Notes: generated by a model from the sequence alone, not told the origin. Positions 7,822-16,449 are shown, counted from the stretch's first letter. The stretch: DNA of 46,071 nucleotides from Bacteroidia bacterium (GCA_030432635.1 JAUIMB010000018.1:1-46071); one strand, 5' to 3'. A program made the numbers and translations.

Positions 7822-9872
7822 TGACAAAAGAAAAAAACTCCTACATCAATAGAGAATTAAGTTGGCTCCAGTTTAACGAACGCGTGTTGCAAGAAGCTGC
7901 AGATGATAGTGTTCCTTTAATCGAACGCTTTAGATTTTTAGGAATATTCTCAAATAACCTTGATGAATTCTTTAAAGTACGTTATGCCACTGTAAAACGA
8001 ATTGATGAAGCCGGTAAAGGAGGTAAAAGTGAGCTTGGTATAAAGGCTGCCGAATTATTGGACATTATTACTCAGGAAGTCATCAAGCAGCAAAACTATA
8101 GTCTTGATATCTTGAGTAATATCAAGAATAAATTAGAAGAGGAAAACATTTTTATTATTGATGAAAATGAAGTTGATGATGAACAGCACGATTTTATTAA
8201 AAATTATTTCATTGATCAAGTAAGTCCGGCTTTAGTAACAATTATCCTAAACGACTCTGTTAAATTGCCGCATTTAAAGGATAGTGCTGCCTACTTGGCG
8301 GTTAAAATGGAATTGACTTCAAATGAGAAGCAATTTGCATTAATTGAAATTGCCAAATCCATGGATCGGTTTGTCGTATTGCCTAATAAAGGAGACCGAA
8401 GCTATATCATGATTCTAGATGATTTATTACGCTATTGTTTGGATGATATATTCAATATCTTCAGCTATAATAGCATCTCAGCAAATATGATAAAAATTAC
8501 TAGGGATGGTGAATTGGATTTTGATAGTGATTTGAGTAAGAGTTTTATTGAAAAAATTTCCGACAGTGTTAAAGACCGACAAATTGGAGAACCGGTAAGG
8601 TTTGTGTACGATCAAACCATTGATGATGAAACTTTGGAGTTCTTGATGTCTAAGATGGGAATTGACAATAAGGACAGTGTCATTCCTGGAGGACGCTACC
8701 ATAACCGTCGTGACTATATGGATTTCCCGAGCCTCGGAAGACGTGATTTGCTCTACAAAAAGATCAAGCCTTTGCAAATAAAGGGTCTAAGTCTAGAAAA
8801 CAGCATTTTCACAACTATAGCTCAAAAAGATTATCTGCTACATACGCCTTATCAAACTTTTGCCTATGTCGTGAAGTTTCTTCGCGAAGCTGCCCTTGAC
8901 CCAAAAGTGAACTCTATAAAGATTACTATTTATAGGTTGGCACAGATTTCACATATTGCCAGCTCACTTATGAATGCTGCAAAAAATGGAAAAAAAGTTA
9001 CGGTAGTTATAGAACTTAGGGCACGTTTTGATGAGCAGGCAAACATTGATTATGCTGAACAAATGCAAGATGAAGGCATTGATATGTTATTTGGTGTCAC
9101 TGGCTTAAAGGTGCATAGTAAGATTTGCGTTATAGAACGGGAAGAGGACAATGGTGTAAAACGTTACGGATTTATTAGTACCGGAAACTTTAATGAATCT
9201 ACGGCAAAAATATATACCGATTTCACCCTGTTTACTGCCAATCAAAAAATTTTAAAGGATGTGAATAAGGTGTTTGACTTTTTCCACACTAATTATCGCA
9301 TTAACAGATACAAACATATCATCACATCGCCACATTATTCGAAATCAAAGTTGTTTGCTTTGATTGACACTGAAATTGAAAACGTCAAACTCGGAAAACC
9401 TGCCTATATAAAATTAAAGTTAAACAGTATTTCCAGTTATAAAATGATAGATAAACTTTATGAAGCGAGTCGCGCTGGAGTAAAGATTCAAATGATTGTT
9501 CGAGGTATTTGTTGTTTGATTCCTGGAATACAAGGGATGAGTGAGAATATTGAGGTCATTAGTATTATCGACAAATTTTTAGAGCACACCAGATTGTATG
9601 TGTTTTGTAATAATGATGAACCGAAGGTCTATATATCTTCAGCCGATTGGATGACCAGAAACATTGAGCATAGGGTAGAGGTCAGCTGCCCAATTTATCA
9701 AGAAGATATTAAACAAGAGCTATTGGATATTTTTGACATTTGCTGGAGAGATAATGTCAAGGCACGAATTATTGACGAATCGCAAAGCAACGATTACCGT
9801 CGTAATGAAAAGCCAAAAACAAGAGCCCAATTTGCCCTTTATGACTATTTTGAGAAAAAACTAACCACTTAA
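7821..9872 (+). CDS. ppk1: Polyphosphate kinase 1
   Basis: PPK1 reversibly transfers the gamma phosphate of ATP to inorganic polyphosphate. The 683-aa product has the family's four-domain layout: N-terminal YINRELSWLQFNERVL and NLDEFFKVRYA, then two phospholipase D-like catalytic domains. The catalytic histidines are visible as His432 in GLKVHSKICVIE and His589 in FLEHTRLYVF; their 157-residue spacing equals that of E. coli His435 and His592. SSADWMTRNIEHRVE is also typical. The frame is open upstream to 7761, but the ATG at 7821, which overlaps the sixA stop, gives the family's usual N-terminus, so I chose it. ppx follows with no spacer. Confidence 0.97.
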   Translation: MTKEKNSYINRELSWLQFNERVLQEAADDSVPLIERFRFLGIFSNNLDEFFKVRYATVKRIDEAGKGGKSELGIKAAELLDIITQEVIKQQNYSLDILSNIKNKLEEENIFIIDENEVDDEQHDFIKNYFIDQVSPALVTIILNDSVKLPHLKDSAAYLAVKMELTSNEKQFALIEIAKSMDRFVVLPNKGDRSYIMILDDLLRYCLDDIFNIFSYNSISANMIKITRDGELDFDSDLSKSFIEKISDSVKDRQIGEPVRFVYDQTIDDETLEFLMSKMGIDNKDSVIPGGRYHNRRDYMDFPSLGRRDLLYKKIKPLQIKGLSLENSIFTTIAQKDYLLHTPYQTFAYVVKFLREAALDPKVNSIKITIYRLAQISHIASSLMNAAKNGKKVTVVIELRARFDEQANIDYAEQMQDEGIDMLFGVTGLKVHSKICVIEREEDNGVKRYGFISTGNFNESTAKIYTDFTLFTANQKILKDVNKVFDFFHTNYRINRYKHIITSPHYSKSKLFALIDTEIENVKLGKPAYIKLKLNSISSYKMIDKLYEASRAGVKIQMIVRGICCLIPGIQGMSENIEVISIIDKFLEHTRLYVFCNNDEPKVYISSADWMTRNIEHRVEVSCPIYQEDIKQELLDIFDICWRDNVKARIIDESQSNDYRRNEKPKTRAQFALYDYFEKKLTT

Positions 9873-10778
9873 ATGTTAAGTATAAAAAAATACGCAGCGA
9901 TAGACATTGGTTCTAATGCTGTACGATTATTGATAGCTAGTATTATTGAGCAAAAAGGTCAGCCTCCAAAGTTCAAGAAAACCTCTTTGGTTCGTGTTCC
10001 AATACGTCTTGGTGCAGACGTCTTTTTAACTGGGGAAATTTCCGAAGACAATAAGAATCGAATGTTGGATACCATGACTGCATTCAAATTGCTGATGAAA
10101 TCGCACAAGGTTGTAACCTATAAGGCATGCGCTACTTCTGCAATGCGTGAAGCCGAAAATGGTCAGGAAGTTTCTCAATTGATCTCAAGTAAAGCGAACA
10201 TCGATATTGATATCATTGGAGGCGAAGAAGAAGCTGCCATTATTGCGGCAACCGATTTACACTCATATATCAAGGAAGATAAAACCTATTTGTATGTTGA
10301 TGTTGGAGGAGGAAGTACTGAGTTTAGTGTATTCCATCATGGTAAGACCGTGGCTTCAAAATCCTTTAAAATTGGAACTGTAAGGCTACTTAATGATATT
10401 GTTAAAAAGGAAACATGGTCAGAACTTGAAAGTTGGATAAAGGCTAATACCCAAGGCTATGACGTGTTGGATTTGATAGGATCTGGAGGAAACATCAATA
10501 AAATATTCAAGATATCTGGTAAAGCGTTAGGTAAGCCACTAACATACTTTTACCTAACTTCCTATTATAATAAGCTCCAAACCTATTCCTATGAAGAACG
10601 TATTACTGAATTGGAGCTCAATCAAGATCGTGCAGATGTGATCATTCCTGCAACTAGAATCTATCTTTCTGCTATGAAATGGAGTGGTGCTAAAGACATT
10701 TATGTGCCAAAAATCGGACTTTCAGATGGTATCATTAAAAGCATTTACTACAATACGGTATCGAGTATAAACCTCTAG
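9873..10778 (+). CDS. ppx: Ppx/GppA-family exopolyphosphatase, short form
   Basis: Ppx/GppA enzymes release phosphate from the ends of polyphosphate or hydrolyse pppGpp. The actin-like ATPase fold signatures are present: AAIDIGSNAVRLLI near the N-terminus, ATSAMREAENG, IGGEEEAAI with the catalytic-type glutamates, YVDVGGGSTEFSVF and LIGSGGNINKI. At 301 aa it holds only the two-lobed core and lacks the C-terminal HD-like and extra domains of the 513-aa E. coli Ppx; short forms are common in this phylum. The ATG directly follows the ppk1 stop codon, so synthesis and degradation enzymes are made from one message. Polyphosphate rather than pppGpp as substrate is inferred from the neighbour. Confidence 0.92.
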   Translation: MLSIKKYAAIDIGSNAVRLLIASIIEQKGQPPKFKKTSLVRVPIRLGADVFLTGEISEDNKNRMLDTMTAFKLLMKSHKVVTYKACATSAMREAENGQEVSQLISSKANIDIDIIGGEEEAAIIAATDLHSYIKEDKTYLYVDVGGGSTEFSVFHHGKTVASKSFKIGTVRLLNDIVKKETWSELESWIKANTQGYDVLDLIGSGGNINKIFKISGKALGKPLTYFYLTSYYNKLQTYSYEERITELELNQDRADVIIPATRIYLSAMKWSGAKDIYVPKIGLSDGIIKSIYYNTVSSINL

Positions 10779-10795
10779 AAATTAGAGGGTTTTTG
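10771..10795 (+). terminator. Rho-independent terminator of sixA-ppk1-ppx
   Basis: CCTCTA (10772-10777), a 5-nt loop, TAGAGG (10783-10788), then G and a run of five T. The hairpin overlaps the last codons and stop of ppx. The stem is short (6 bp), so it may be weak. Confidence 0.6.
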
Positions 10796-10886
10796 ACGAG
10801 TTTTCAAGTAAGATGACCAATATTTATTTTGTATTTTTAAATTTCATCATATATTAGCCTTCTCAAATCTTTGCTATAAACTAGCA

Positions 10887-10894
10887 TAATTTTG
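10887..10894 (+). promoter_or_regulatory. Predicted -7 promoter element (beta-barrel gene)
   Basis: TAATTTTG matches TAnnTTTG exactly and lies 41 bp before the ATG at 10936. No TTG is found at the usual 17-23 bp upstream (the nearest is 13 bp away), so the promoter is only partly supported. An inverted repeat (TCTCAT GGT ATGAGA, 10902-10916) falls in the predicted leader. Confidence 0.35.
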
Positions 10895-10935
10895 ATGAAT
10901 ATCTCATGGTATGAGAATCTCTAATTAAAAAATTT

Positions 10936-11475
10936 ATGCAAATGAAATCATTACTACTTACTTTATTATTTGTAGCTGTTACAACGGTGTCTTTTTCACA
11001 GGAAGTCAGTTACGGAGTGCGAGCTGGACTTAATATTTCCAATCTCGATTTTGATCCTGATGCAACATTTACTAATCAACATAGAAACGGATTTGCATTT
11101 GGCGGATTTGTGGATTATGGTATTTCAGACAATGTTTCTGCTTATGTAGAAATTCAATATTCCGCTGAAGGAGCTAAAGCCGAAGACTTAAGAGCCGATT
11201 ACATCCAAATGCCAATTATGGCTCGTTTTGGAATAGGTGAGAGTTTTACCTTTGGTATCGGACCGATGCTAAGTTTAAAAACGTGGAAAAACCGTGATGC
11301 ATTTGAAACGTTGACATTCTCTGGTGTTGGAGGTGCTGAGTACATGATCACAGATGAATTATTCATTGATGCGCGCGTGCATTATGGCTTTAGCAATATT
11401 CTAAACCAAGATGTTGTTGGTGACTTAAAAGCTCAAAATACAACGTTTCAGTTTGGATTTGGTATAAAGATATAA
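10936..11475 (+). CDS. Outer-membrane beta-barrel protein (PorT/OmpA-barrel-like)
   Basis: A 179-aa protein with a signal peptide (MKSLLLTLLFVAVTTVSFSQ) followed by alternating strands typical of a small eight-stranded barrel: YGVRAGLNISNLDF, FGGFVDYGISDNVSAYVEIQYS, IQMPIMARFGI, FTFGIGPMLSLK and a closing FQFGFGIKI that ends in an aromatic-rich strand. GVRAGLN is characteristic of the outer-membrane beta-barrel (PorT-like) families common in Bacteroidota. The start could be 10936 or the in-frame ATG at 10942; the signal peptide works with either. It sits alone between the polyphosphate operon terminator and a convergent terminator pair. Its cargo or role cannot be told from sequence. Confidence 0.85.
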   Translation: MQMKSLLLTLLFVAVTTVSFSQEVSYGVRAGLNISNLDFDPDATFTNQHRNGFAFGGFVDYGISDNVSAYVEIQYSAEGAKAEDLRADYIQMPIMARFGIGESFTFGIGPMLSLKTWKNRDAFETLTFSGVGGAEYMITDELFIDARVHYGFSNILNQDVVGDLKAQNTTFQFGFGIKI

Positions 11476-11500
11476 GCCTTGAGCATCAAACTTAAAGATA

Positions 11501-11524
11501 AAAAAAGTGTCATTCTGAATGACA
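11501..11524 (-). terminator. Terminator for the minus-strand dnaX-miaE group
   Basis: Read on the minus strand: TGTCATT CAG AATGACA (perfect 7-bp arms, 11524-11508), then C and six T (11506-11501). It lies just downstream of the minus-strand gene ending at 11569. Confidence 0.65.
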
Positions 11525-11543
11525 ATCATTATAACTTTTACAC

Positions 11544-11571
11544 AGCCTTAGTTTTACTGAGGCTTTTTTTA
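11544..11571 (+). terminator. Terminator for the beta-barrel gene
   Basis: AGCCTTAG (11544-11551), a 5-nt loop, CTGAGGCT (11557-11564), followed by seven T. The eight-pair stem includes one G-T pair. The T tract overlaps the stop codon of the convergent gene. Confidence 0.8.
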
Positions 11572-13503
11572 TTGCTTGATGAATTTCAGGATTTCAGTAT
11601 TATTTTCCTCATTTGAAACTTTCAAGAAATAGAGGCCAGATTGCAACTGATTGACATCAATGGTATCAGAACTGAGTTTTCCGTTGGATACCAGTGTGCC
11701 AGTAATACTATAAATTTCATAGTTTATCCGTTGAAGGTTGTTGCCGGAAACTGAAAGCAAATCATGAACTGGATTTTTATCCAATGTAATGCTAAAGGAT
11801 TGTTGTACTTGGTCTTCAATGGATAGGGTTTGTCTACCGTAATATGCCTGGTTGCCATTGTCAAGATTGGTTAAAACCAGTGTAGCATCATTATCTGTGC
11901 CATTGAGTTCATATTTAAGTTCACCTGTTGCAGATTCATTAACCAGTACTCTACTGAAATAATTGTATTCATAATTACCTTCTTCGGTACTTTCACAATC
12001 GTTCAAGGTTATTCCGATAAAGTTGATTGCTAAGGTTTGTTGCGGATTTAAATTATAGTCAATGGAATAGTAATTACAAACTGCGTTTCCTTCGGCATGA
12101 AAACCTATGGTATTTGGTAAAGAATCCAAGATTAGTGTAGGTGTGGCAGTGCCAGGATTATTCATTTGGATATCATCGACGACAATATAATGTAGCTTCC
12201 ATTCCCCAAGTAAATTGGTTGTAGGTGGTTCGAGACTTCCAAATGTTAAGATATCACCGATAGAATTGGTGAGAATGAGTGTTTCTCCTTCATCTTGTAA
12301 CTCATAGTTAAAAATGGCATCGGGTTCGTCATTTAGCACTGAAAAATAAATCGGTTCGTAGGTGTTATCAAGACATTCAACTAAAGTTTGGTTGTTAAAA
12401 CCCAAAGCAAATTCAGTTAAATTTGAGCTGTAGATATAATGTGATGCAAAAAAATCGTTACAGCCTCCATATCCTGTTATATCCATACCTCCATAAGGGT
12501 TAGTAGAAAAAGGGGACATTTCGAAGGTGACGATATCCTCTGGTGAAGGATAAAAGATACCGTCTGAGGTTTCAGTACTATAGGAATACCATGTTTGGAA
12601 TAAGGTAGCTGTTGGTGATTCTTGACCAAAGACCACAAAATCCCCAGAATCAGAATTGGTGATGGTTAGAGTTTTTTCTAATCCAGTACCTGAAATTTCA
12701 TAGCTTAATATATTTAGATCATCTGAATATAAGATATCACTGTACTTCTCGTAATATAGACCTGCTGCATCAGTACCGCAAGACGCCAAAACAAATAATT
12801 GAAAAAATGTGAACGTATTTCCATCTAACGCATAACTTCCAACATAGCCATTACATGGTGTACTTCCAAATAATGCCTGTGTATCTTCGTATTCTCCAGT
12901 TGATTCGGTAAAATCCATAGTAATCTCACCTACATAATTATCATGCTGTACACCATCAGTATTGATGAATTGCAAATACCAATTCCCTGTAATATCATTA
13001 TACACGGCTGGTTGTCTTCCATAAACTGCACGTTCACCATTGGATTCATTTATGATGGTAAGTATCGCATCATCATCTTCACCTTCAATGCCGTAACTAA
13101 GAACATGTTCTCCTGTTTGGTTAACAGTATCTGGATCAAACAAAATGTCATTGTTGTAATCTTCAAAAAACGAACACACCATGGGAGGATGTTCACAAGG
13201 TGAAACAATCTCTATCACATTAAAAATTTCCATAGTGCCATTTTCGACCTCAAATCGACCTTCAAAAGATGATGTTGATGGACCATAACTGTCAATAAGA
13301 AACGGATAGCTTGCACTTGGTGGAAGCAACCCGAAATTCAGTACAACATTGTAATTCTCTGAAGCTGTATATGGTGGGTAAATAGTTGTTGGGCCATAGG
13401 TCCTATGGTGTAAAAACCATTCGCCAAATAGTTCAACTTCTTCTTGAGCTATGGTGAACAGTGACGACAATATGAGCAAAAAGGATAGGTAGACGTTTTT
13501 CAT
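11569..13503 (-). CDS. T9SS-secreted protein with four lipocalin/META-like repeats
   Basis: This 644-aa protein has an N-terminal signal peptide (ending SLFTIAQ) and a type A T9SS sorting tail at about 570-644, with the expected KNPVHDLLSVSG, YEIYSITGTLV and LQSGLYFLKVSN pieces. Between them are four related domains of 130-150 aa. Each begins with a Trp motif (LFGEWFLHH, ITGNWYLQF, LFQTWYSYS, LLGEWKLHY; later Trp at 175, 305 and 435) and ends with a strand such as LTIINESNGERAVYGRQ. Within them are paired cysteines, for example in STPCNGYVGSY and GYGGCNDFFASHY, reminiscent of HslJ/META or lipocalin-like beta-barrels. Substrate is unknown. It is 30 bp downstream of miaE and probably the last gene of the dnaX transcript, an odd place for a secreted protein. 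Confidence 0.85.
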   Translation of the reverse strand: MKNVYLSFLLILSSLFTIAQEEVELFGEWFLHHRTYGPTTIYPPYTASENYNVVLNFGLLPPSASYPFLIDSYGPSTSSFEGRFEVENGTMEIFNVIEIVSPCEHPPMVCSFFEDYNNDILFDPDTVNQTGEHVLSYGIEGEDDDAILTIINESNGERAVYGRQPAVYNDITGNWYLQFINTDGVQHDNYVGEITMDFTESTGEYEDTQALFGSTPCNGYVGSYALDGNTFTFFQLFVLASCGTDAAGLYYEKYSDILYSDDLNILSYEISGTGLEKTLTITNSDSGDFVVFGQESPTATLFQTWYSYSTETSDGIFYPSPEDIVTFEMSPFSTNPYGGMDITGYGGCNDFFASHYIYSSNLTEFALGFNNQTLVECLDNTYEPIYFSVLNDEPDAIFNYELQDEGETLILTNSIGDILTFGSLEPPTTNLLGEWKLHYIVVDDIQMNNPGTATPTLILDSLPNTIGFHAEGNAVCNYYSIDYNLNPQQTLAINFIGITLNDCESTEEGNYEYNYFSRVLVNESATGELKYELNGTDNDATLVLTNLDNGNQAYYGRQTLSIEDQVQQSFSITLDKNPVHDLLSVSGNNLQRINYEIYSITGTLVSNGKLSSDTIDVNQLQSGLYFLKVSNEENNTEILKFIKQ

Positions 13504-13533
13504 GGTGCTTAGCTTTCCATAAAGCTAAGAAAA

Positions 13534-14115
13534 TTATCCATGTATAGTTTCCTTTTTCCCTAATTCTTTCATGATTTCGGCTTCGTATTCAAGAAGTTGT
13601 TGCCATTTTTTATCAACTTCTTCGCGTTCTCCATATTGTCTCGCAAAACCAAGAAACATGGTATAGTGATTGGCCTCACTTACCATGAGTTTTCTGTAAA
13701 ATTCGGCAAGCTCTTTGTCTTCAAGTGCTTCAGAAAGTAACCGAAAACGTTCGCAGCTTCTCGCTTCAATCAAAGCAGCATACAACAAACGATGTACAAG
13801 TTGGGTAGTTCGACTTCCACCTTTAGGAAAGAATTTCAGCAGTTGTAAGACATATTCATCTTTTCGATCTCGTCCCAAAATCCAACCACGCTCCAAAATT
13901 TTGTCATGAACCATTTTAAAATGACTGATTTCTTCCTTGACCAATGCGATCATTTCTTGTATTAATTCGGTGTATTCTGGGAAGCTTACAATCAACGAAA
14001 TAGCAGTGCTGGCGGCTTTCTGTTCGCAGTAGGCATGGTCTGTAAGAATGTCTTCGATATTCTTTTCAACAATATTTACCCAACGTGGATCGGTTGGTAA
14101 TTTTAGTCCGAGCAT
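13534..14115 (-). CDS. miaE: tRNA 2-methylthio-N6-isopentenyladenosine-37 hydroxylase
   Basis: MiaE is a non-haem di-iron monooxygenase that hydroxylates ms2i6A at position 37 of tRNAs reading UNN codons. The 193-aa protein is all helical and carries the ferritin-like ligand pattern: DHAYCEQKAAS, EEISHFKMVH, EARSCERFRLL and SEANHYTMF, with the Glu and His residues spaced as in the family. Length matches other short bacterial MiaE proteins. The start ATG is 3 bp after the stop of the upstream lipoprotein gene, so the genes are co-transcribed from dnaX. Confidence 0.93.
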   Translation of the reverse strand: MLGLKLPTDPRWVNIVEKNIEDILTDHAYCEQKAASTAISLIVSFPEYTELIQEMIALVKEEISHFKMVHDKILERGWILGRDRKDEYVLQLLKFFPKGGSRTTQLVHRLLYAALIEARSCERFRLLSEALEDKELAEFYRKLMVSEANHYTMFLGFARQYGEREEVDKKWQQLLEYEAEIMKELGKKETIHG

Positions 14116-14118
14116 AAT

Positions 14119-14682
14119 TTAAGTTTGATCTTCGATTAAAATAAAACGTTCGTTACCATTTTGGTCTATTTGCATCTCATAAAGTTTAAAGTGGCTTGTT
14201 TGCGGATTGATAAATGAAATCCCTAGCGATAAACGCTTAGAGTTTGATTGTTCTTGATTTACCCAAACGTGTTCAAGCGTTGCATTGGCCCAGAACTCTG
14301 TAGACTTTTTCAAGGGAAAGGAGCTTACTGAAATGCGCTCTTTTAAAACAATGTTCTCTAAAACAGAAACCGTCACGTCACATTCAAAGACACGATGGTA
14401 GTTTTGAACATTATTTGAGTTTTTATGGGTTTCATTTAATCGAATATGATTTTTGGTTGAAGCAAACTTATTCAAACTGACTTTGAAGGTGTTTGAAATG
14501 ACCGAATCGATTTTAATTTGAGTATGATGTTCTGGGTAGTATGAGTTAAATTGTAAAGTTTTCTGTTTGGTTTTGAATTCAGAAACCGCTTGTTTTAGTT
14601 GTGCACTTCGACTATTTCTTCGGTCACAAGACATTACAGCGATAAGCAAAACTAGGGTCAAGAGTAATAGGATTCTTTTCAT
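14119..14682 (-). CDS. Hypothetical lipoprotein between dnaX and miaE
   Basis: About 187 aa with a lipoprotein-type signal (MKRILLLLTLVLLIAVMSC, lipid-attachment Cys near residue 19 followed by DRRNS). The rest is polar with beta-strand character (NTFKVSLNKFAS, VFECDVTVSVLENIVL, SKRLSLGISF) and contains no motif I recognise. An in-frame ATG at 14703 would add seven residues and overlap the dnaX stop; I prefer the ATG at 14682 because it gives a standard signal peptide beginning MKR. The gene is 3 bp from miaE and 13 bp from dnaX. Its function is unknown. Confidence 0.8.
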   Translation of the reverse strand: MKRILLLLTLVLLIAVMSCDRRNSRSAQLKQAVSEFKTKQKTLQFNSYYPEHHTQIKIDSVISNTFKVSLNKFASTKNHIRLNETHKNSNNVQNYHRVFECDVTVSVLENIVLKERISVSSFPLKKSTEFWANATLEHVWVNQEQSNSKRLSLGISFINPQTSHFKLYEMQIDQNGNERFILIEDQT

Positions 14683-14695
14683 GATGTTCTTTTTG

Positions 14696-16423
14696 TTAGA
14701 CATCCAATCCGAAAGTCTTTTTTAAAACTTCGATATTCGGATTTTTCTCTTTTAGTTTTTGATATTTTTCTTGGGCAGTAAAGGCATACTTTTTTGCAAC
14801 TTCCTCATTAACACTAATATCAAGCTTTAAATCGTAGTTCATTAGGGATTTGCGAAGGAAATCCATTAACGGATATTGTGCACGTTCTAATTCTACCTTT
14901 AATGTTTCATTGGGAAACTCCAACTGAATGTCTGTTCCTGACAAGTTTGGTTTACCCATTTCTAAAATGGATGCCATGATTTTTTCTCCTTTCTTGTGCA
15001 GTTGCGAGATATAGTCGTTCCATGAATCGTTAAATTGGGCTTCTGTGAAAGTCTTGGTTGGCAAATCCTCAGCATCAATGATTACATCCATTTGTTTGAT
15101 TTGATGCGCTTTCTTTGCGCGAATACTTTTAAGGGATAAACCAGAGGTGCGATGGTCCTTCTTGAGATCCAATACAGGAGTAGGTTCAGCAGTAACAGGA
15201 ATGTTCTCTGTGTGTTCAACAGCCTTTTGGTTGTCGTCGTGCGTTTCTTCCGAACCTATATTTTCATTGTCTTTAGGTTTAGGAATGTCAACAGGAATAG
15301 GAGAGATGCCTTTAGATTTGAAATATGAAGGCGGAATTATGTAATGTTTACTGTTTTTTTTTTCTCCATCATGAGTGATAGAGGCAAGCTGCATAAGACA
15401 GAGTTCAACCAACAAACGTTGATTTTTGCTACCCTTGTACTTTAGGTCGCAATCATTTGCAAGTTCGATGCCCTTTATGAGAAAACCGTAAGGTGCCTTT
15501 TTGGATTGCGCTTCATATTTTGTTTTGGTATCTTCACCAACTTCCAAAAGTTCGATGGTCTTTTCATTTTGACATACTAGTAAATCCCTAAAATGAGAAG
15601 CCAAGCCACTAATAAAGTGATGGCCATCAAAGCCTTTGGAAAGCGTGTCATTAAATTGTATCAATAGCTCTGGAATCTTATTGTCCAAAATCAACTCCGT
15701 GCTTTTGAAGTAAGTTTCATAATCAAGAACATTTAGGTTTTCGGTTACAGCTTGTCGCGTCAATTCGTTACCTGAAAAACTAACCACACGATCAAAGATT
15801 GAAAGTGCATCACGCATAGCACCATCTGCTTTTTGTGCAATGATATGTAAGGCATCATCTTCAGCTGTAATGCCTTGTTCTTCTGCAATATACTTCAAAT
15901 ATTCCTTAGCATCCTTAACAGTAATACGTTTAAAATCAAAGATTTGACAACGTGATAATATTGTTGGAATGATCTTGTGCTTTTCAGTAGTTGCCAAGAT
16001 AAAAATACAATGTTTTGGAGGTTCTTCCAGAGTTTTCAAAAAGGCATTGAAAGCCGAAGGTGAAAGCATATGTACCTCGTCAATGATGTAGACTTTATAT
16101 TTTCCAACTTGAGGCGGTATGCGAACCTGATCGGTCAATTCACGAATTTGATCAACGCCATTATTTGAAGCGGCATCCAACTCGAATATATTGAACGCAA
16201 AGTCTTCCGTTTCACTCGTGTTTTCATCGCTATTGATCATTTTGGCCAGTATACGTGCGCAAGTGGTTTTGCCTACGCCTCGAGGACCAGTAAATAACAA
16301 GGCTTGTGCCAAGTGATTGTTTTCAATGGCATTCATCAATGTATTGGTAATAGCCTGTTGACCAACAACATCCTTAAAGGTTTGTGGTCTGTATTTGCGT
16401 GCCGATACGACGAAATGTTCCAT
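14696..16423 (-). CDS. dnaX: DNA polymerase III subunit gamma/tau
   Basis: DnaX is the ATPase of the clamp loader. The 575-aa protein starts SARKYRPQTFKDVVGQ and has Walker A GPRGVGKTTCARILAK, Walker B IIDEVHML, sensor 1 LATTEKHKIIPTILSRCQIFDF and ADGAMRDALSIFD. The segment between Walker A and ELDAASNNGVDQIREL is only about 18 residues (acidic, with no cysteines), so the four-cysteine zinc module of most DnaX proteins is absent; as far as I recall this is usual in Flavobacteriaceae. The C-terminal tau-like part (about 370-575) is charged and poorly conserved. It is the first gene of a four-gene minus-strand group, with a -7 element 19 bp upstream. Confidence 0.96.
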   Translation of the reverse strand: MEHFVVSARKYRPQTFKDVVGQQAITNTLMNAIENNHLAQALLFTGPRGVGKTTCARILAKMINSDENTSETEDFAFNIFELDAASNNGVDQIRELTDQVRIPPQVGKYKVYIIDEVHMLSPSAFNAFLKTLEEPPKHCIFILATTEKHKIIPTILSRCQIFDFKRITVKDAKEYLKYIAEEQGITAEDDALHIIAQKADGAMRDALSIFDRVVSFSGNELTRQAVTENLNVLDYETYFKSTELILDNKIPELLIQFNDTLSKGFDGHHFISGLASHFRDLLVCQNEKTIELLEVGEDTKTKYEAQSKKAPYGFLIKGIELANDCDLKYKGSKNQRLLVELCLMQLASITHDGEKKNSKHYIIPPSYFKSKGISPIPVDIPKPKDNENIGSEETHDDNQKAVEHTENIPVTAEPTPVLDLKKDHRTSGLSLKSIRAKKAHQIKQMDVIIDAEDLPTKTFTEAQFNDSWNDYISQLHKKGEKIMASILEMGKPNLSGTDIQLEFPNETLKVELERAQYPLMDFLRKSLMNYDLKLDISVNEEVAKKYAFTAQEKYQKLKEKNPNIEVLKKTFGLDV

Positions 16424-16441
16424 AGAAAATACTTAGTCTAG

Positions 16442-16449
16442 CAAAGTTA
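16442..16449 (-). promoter_or_regulatory. Predicted -7 element of the dnaX operon
   Basis: TAACTTTG on the minus strand (16449-16442), an exact TAnnTTTG match 19 bp upstream of the dnaX ATG. No good TTG was seen at -33, so only half of the promoter is supported. Confidence 0.4.

Noticed and set aside
14119-14703. Using the upstream ATG (14703) for the lipoprotein gene
   Set aside because: It would place seven polar residues before the signal peptide and overlap dnaX; the ATG at 14682 gives a standard lipoprotein signal. It cannot be fully excluded.
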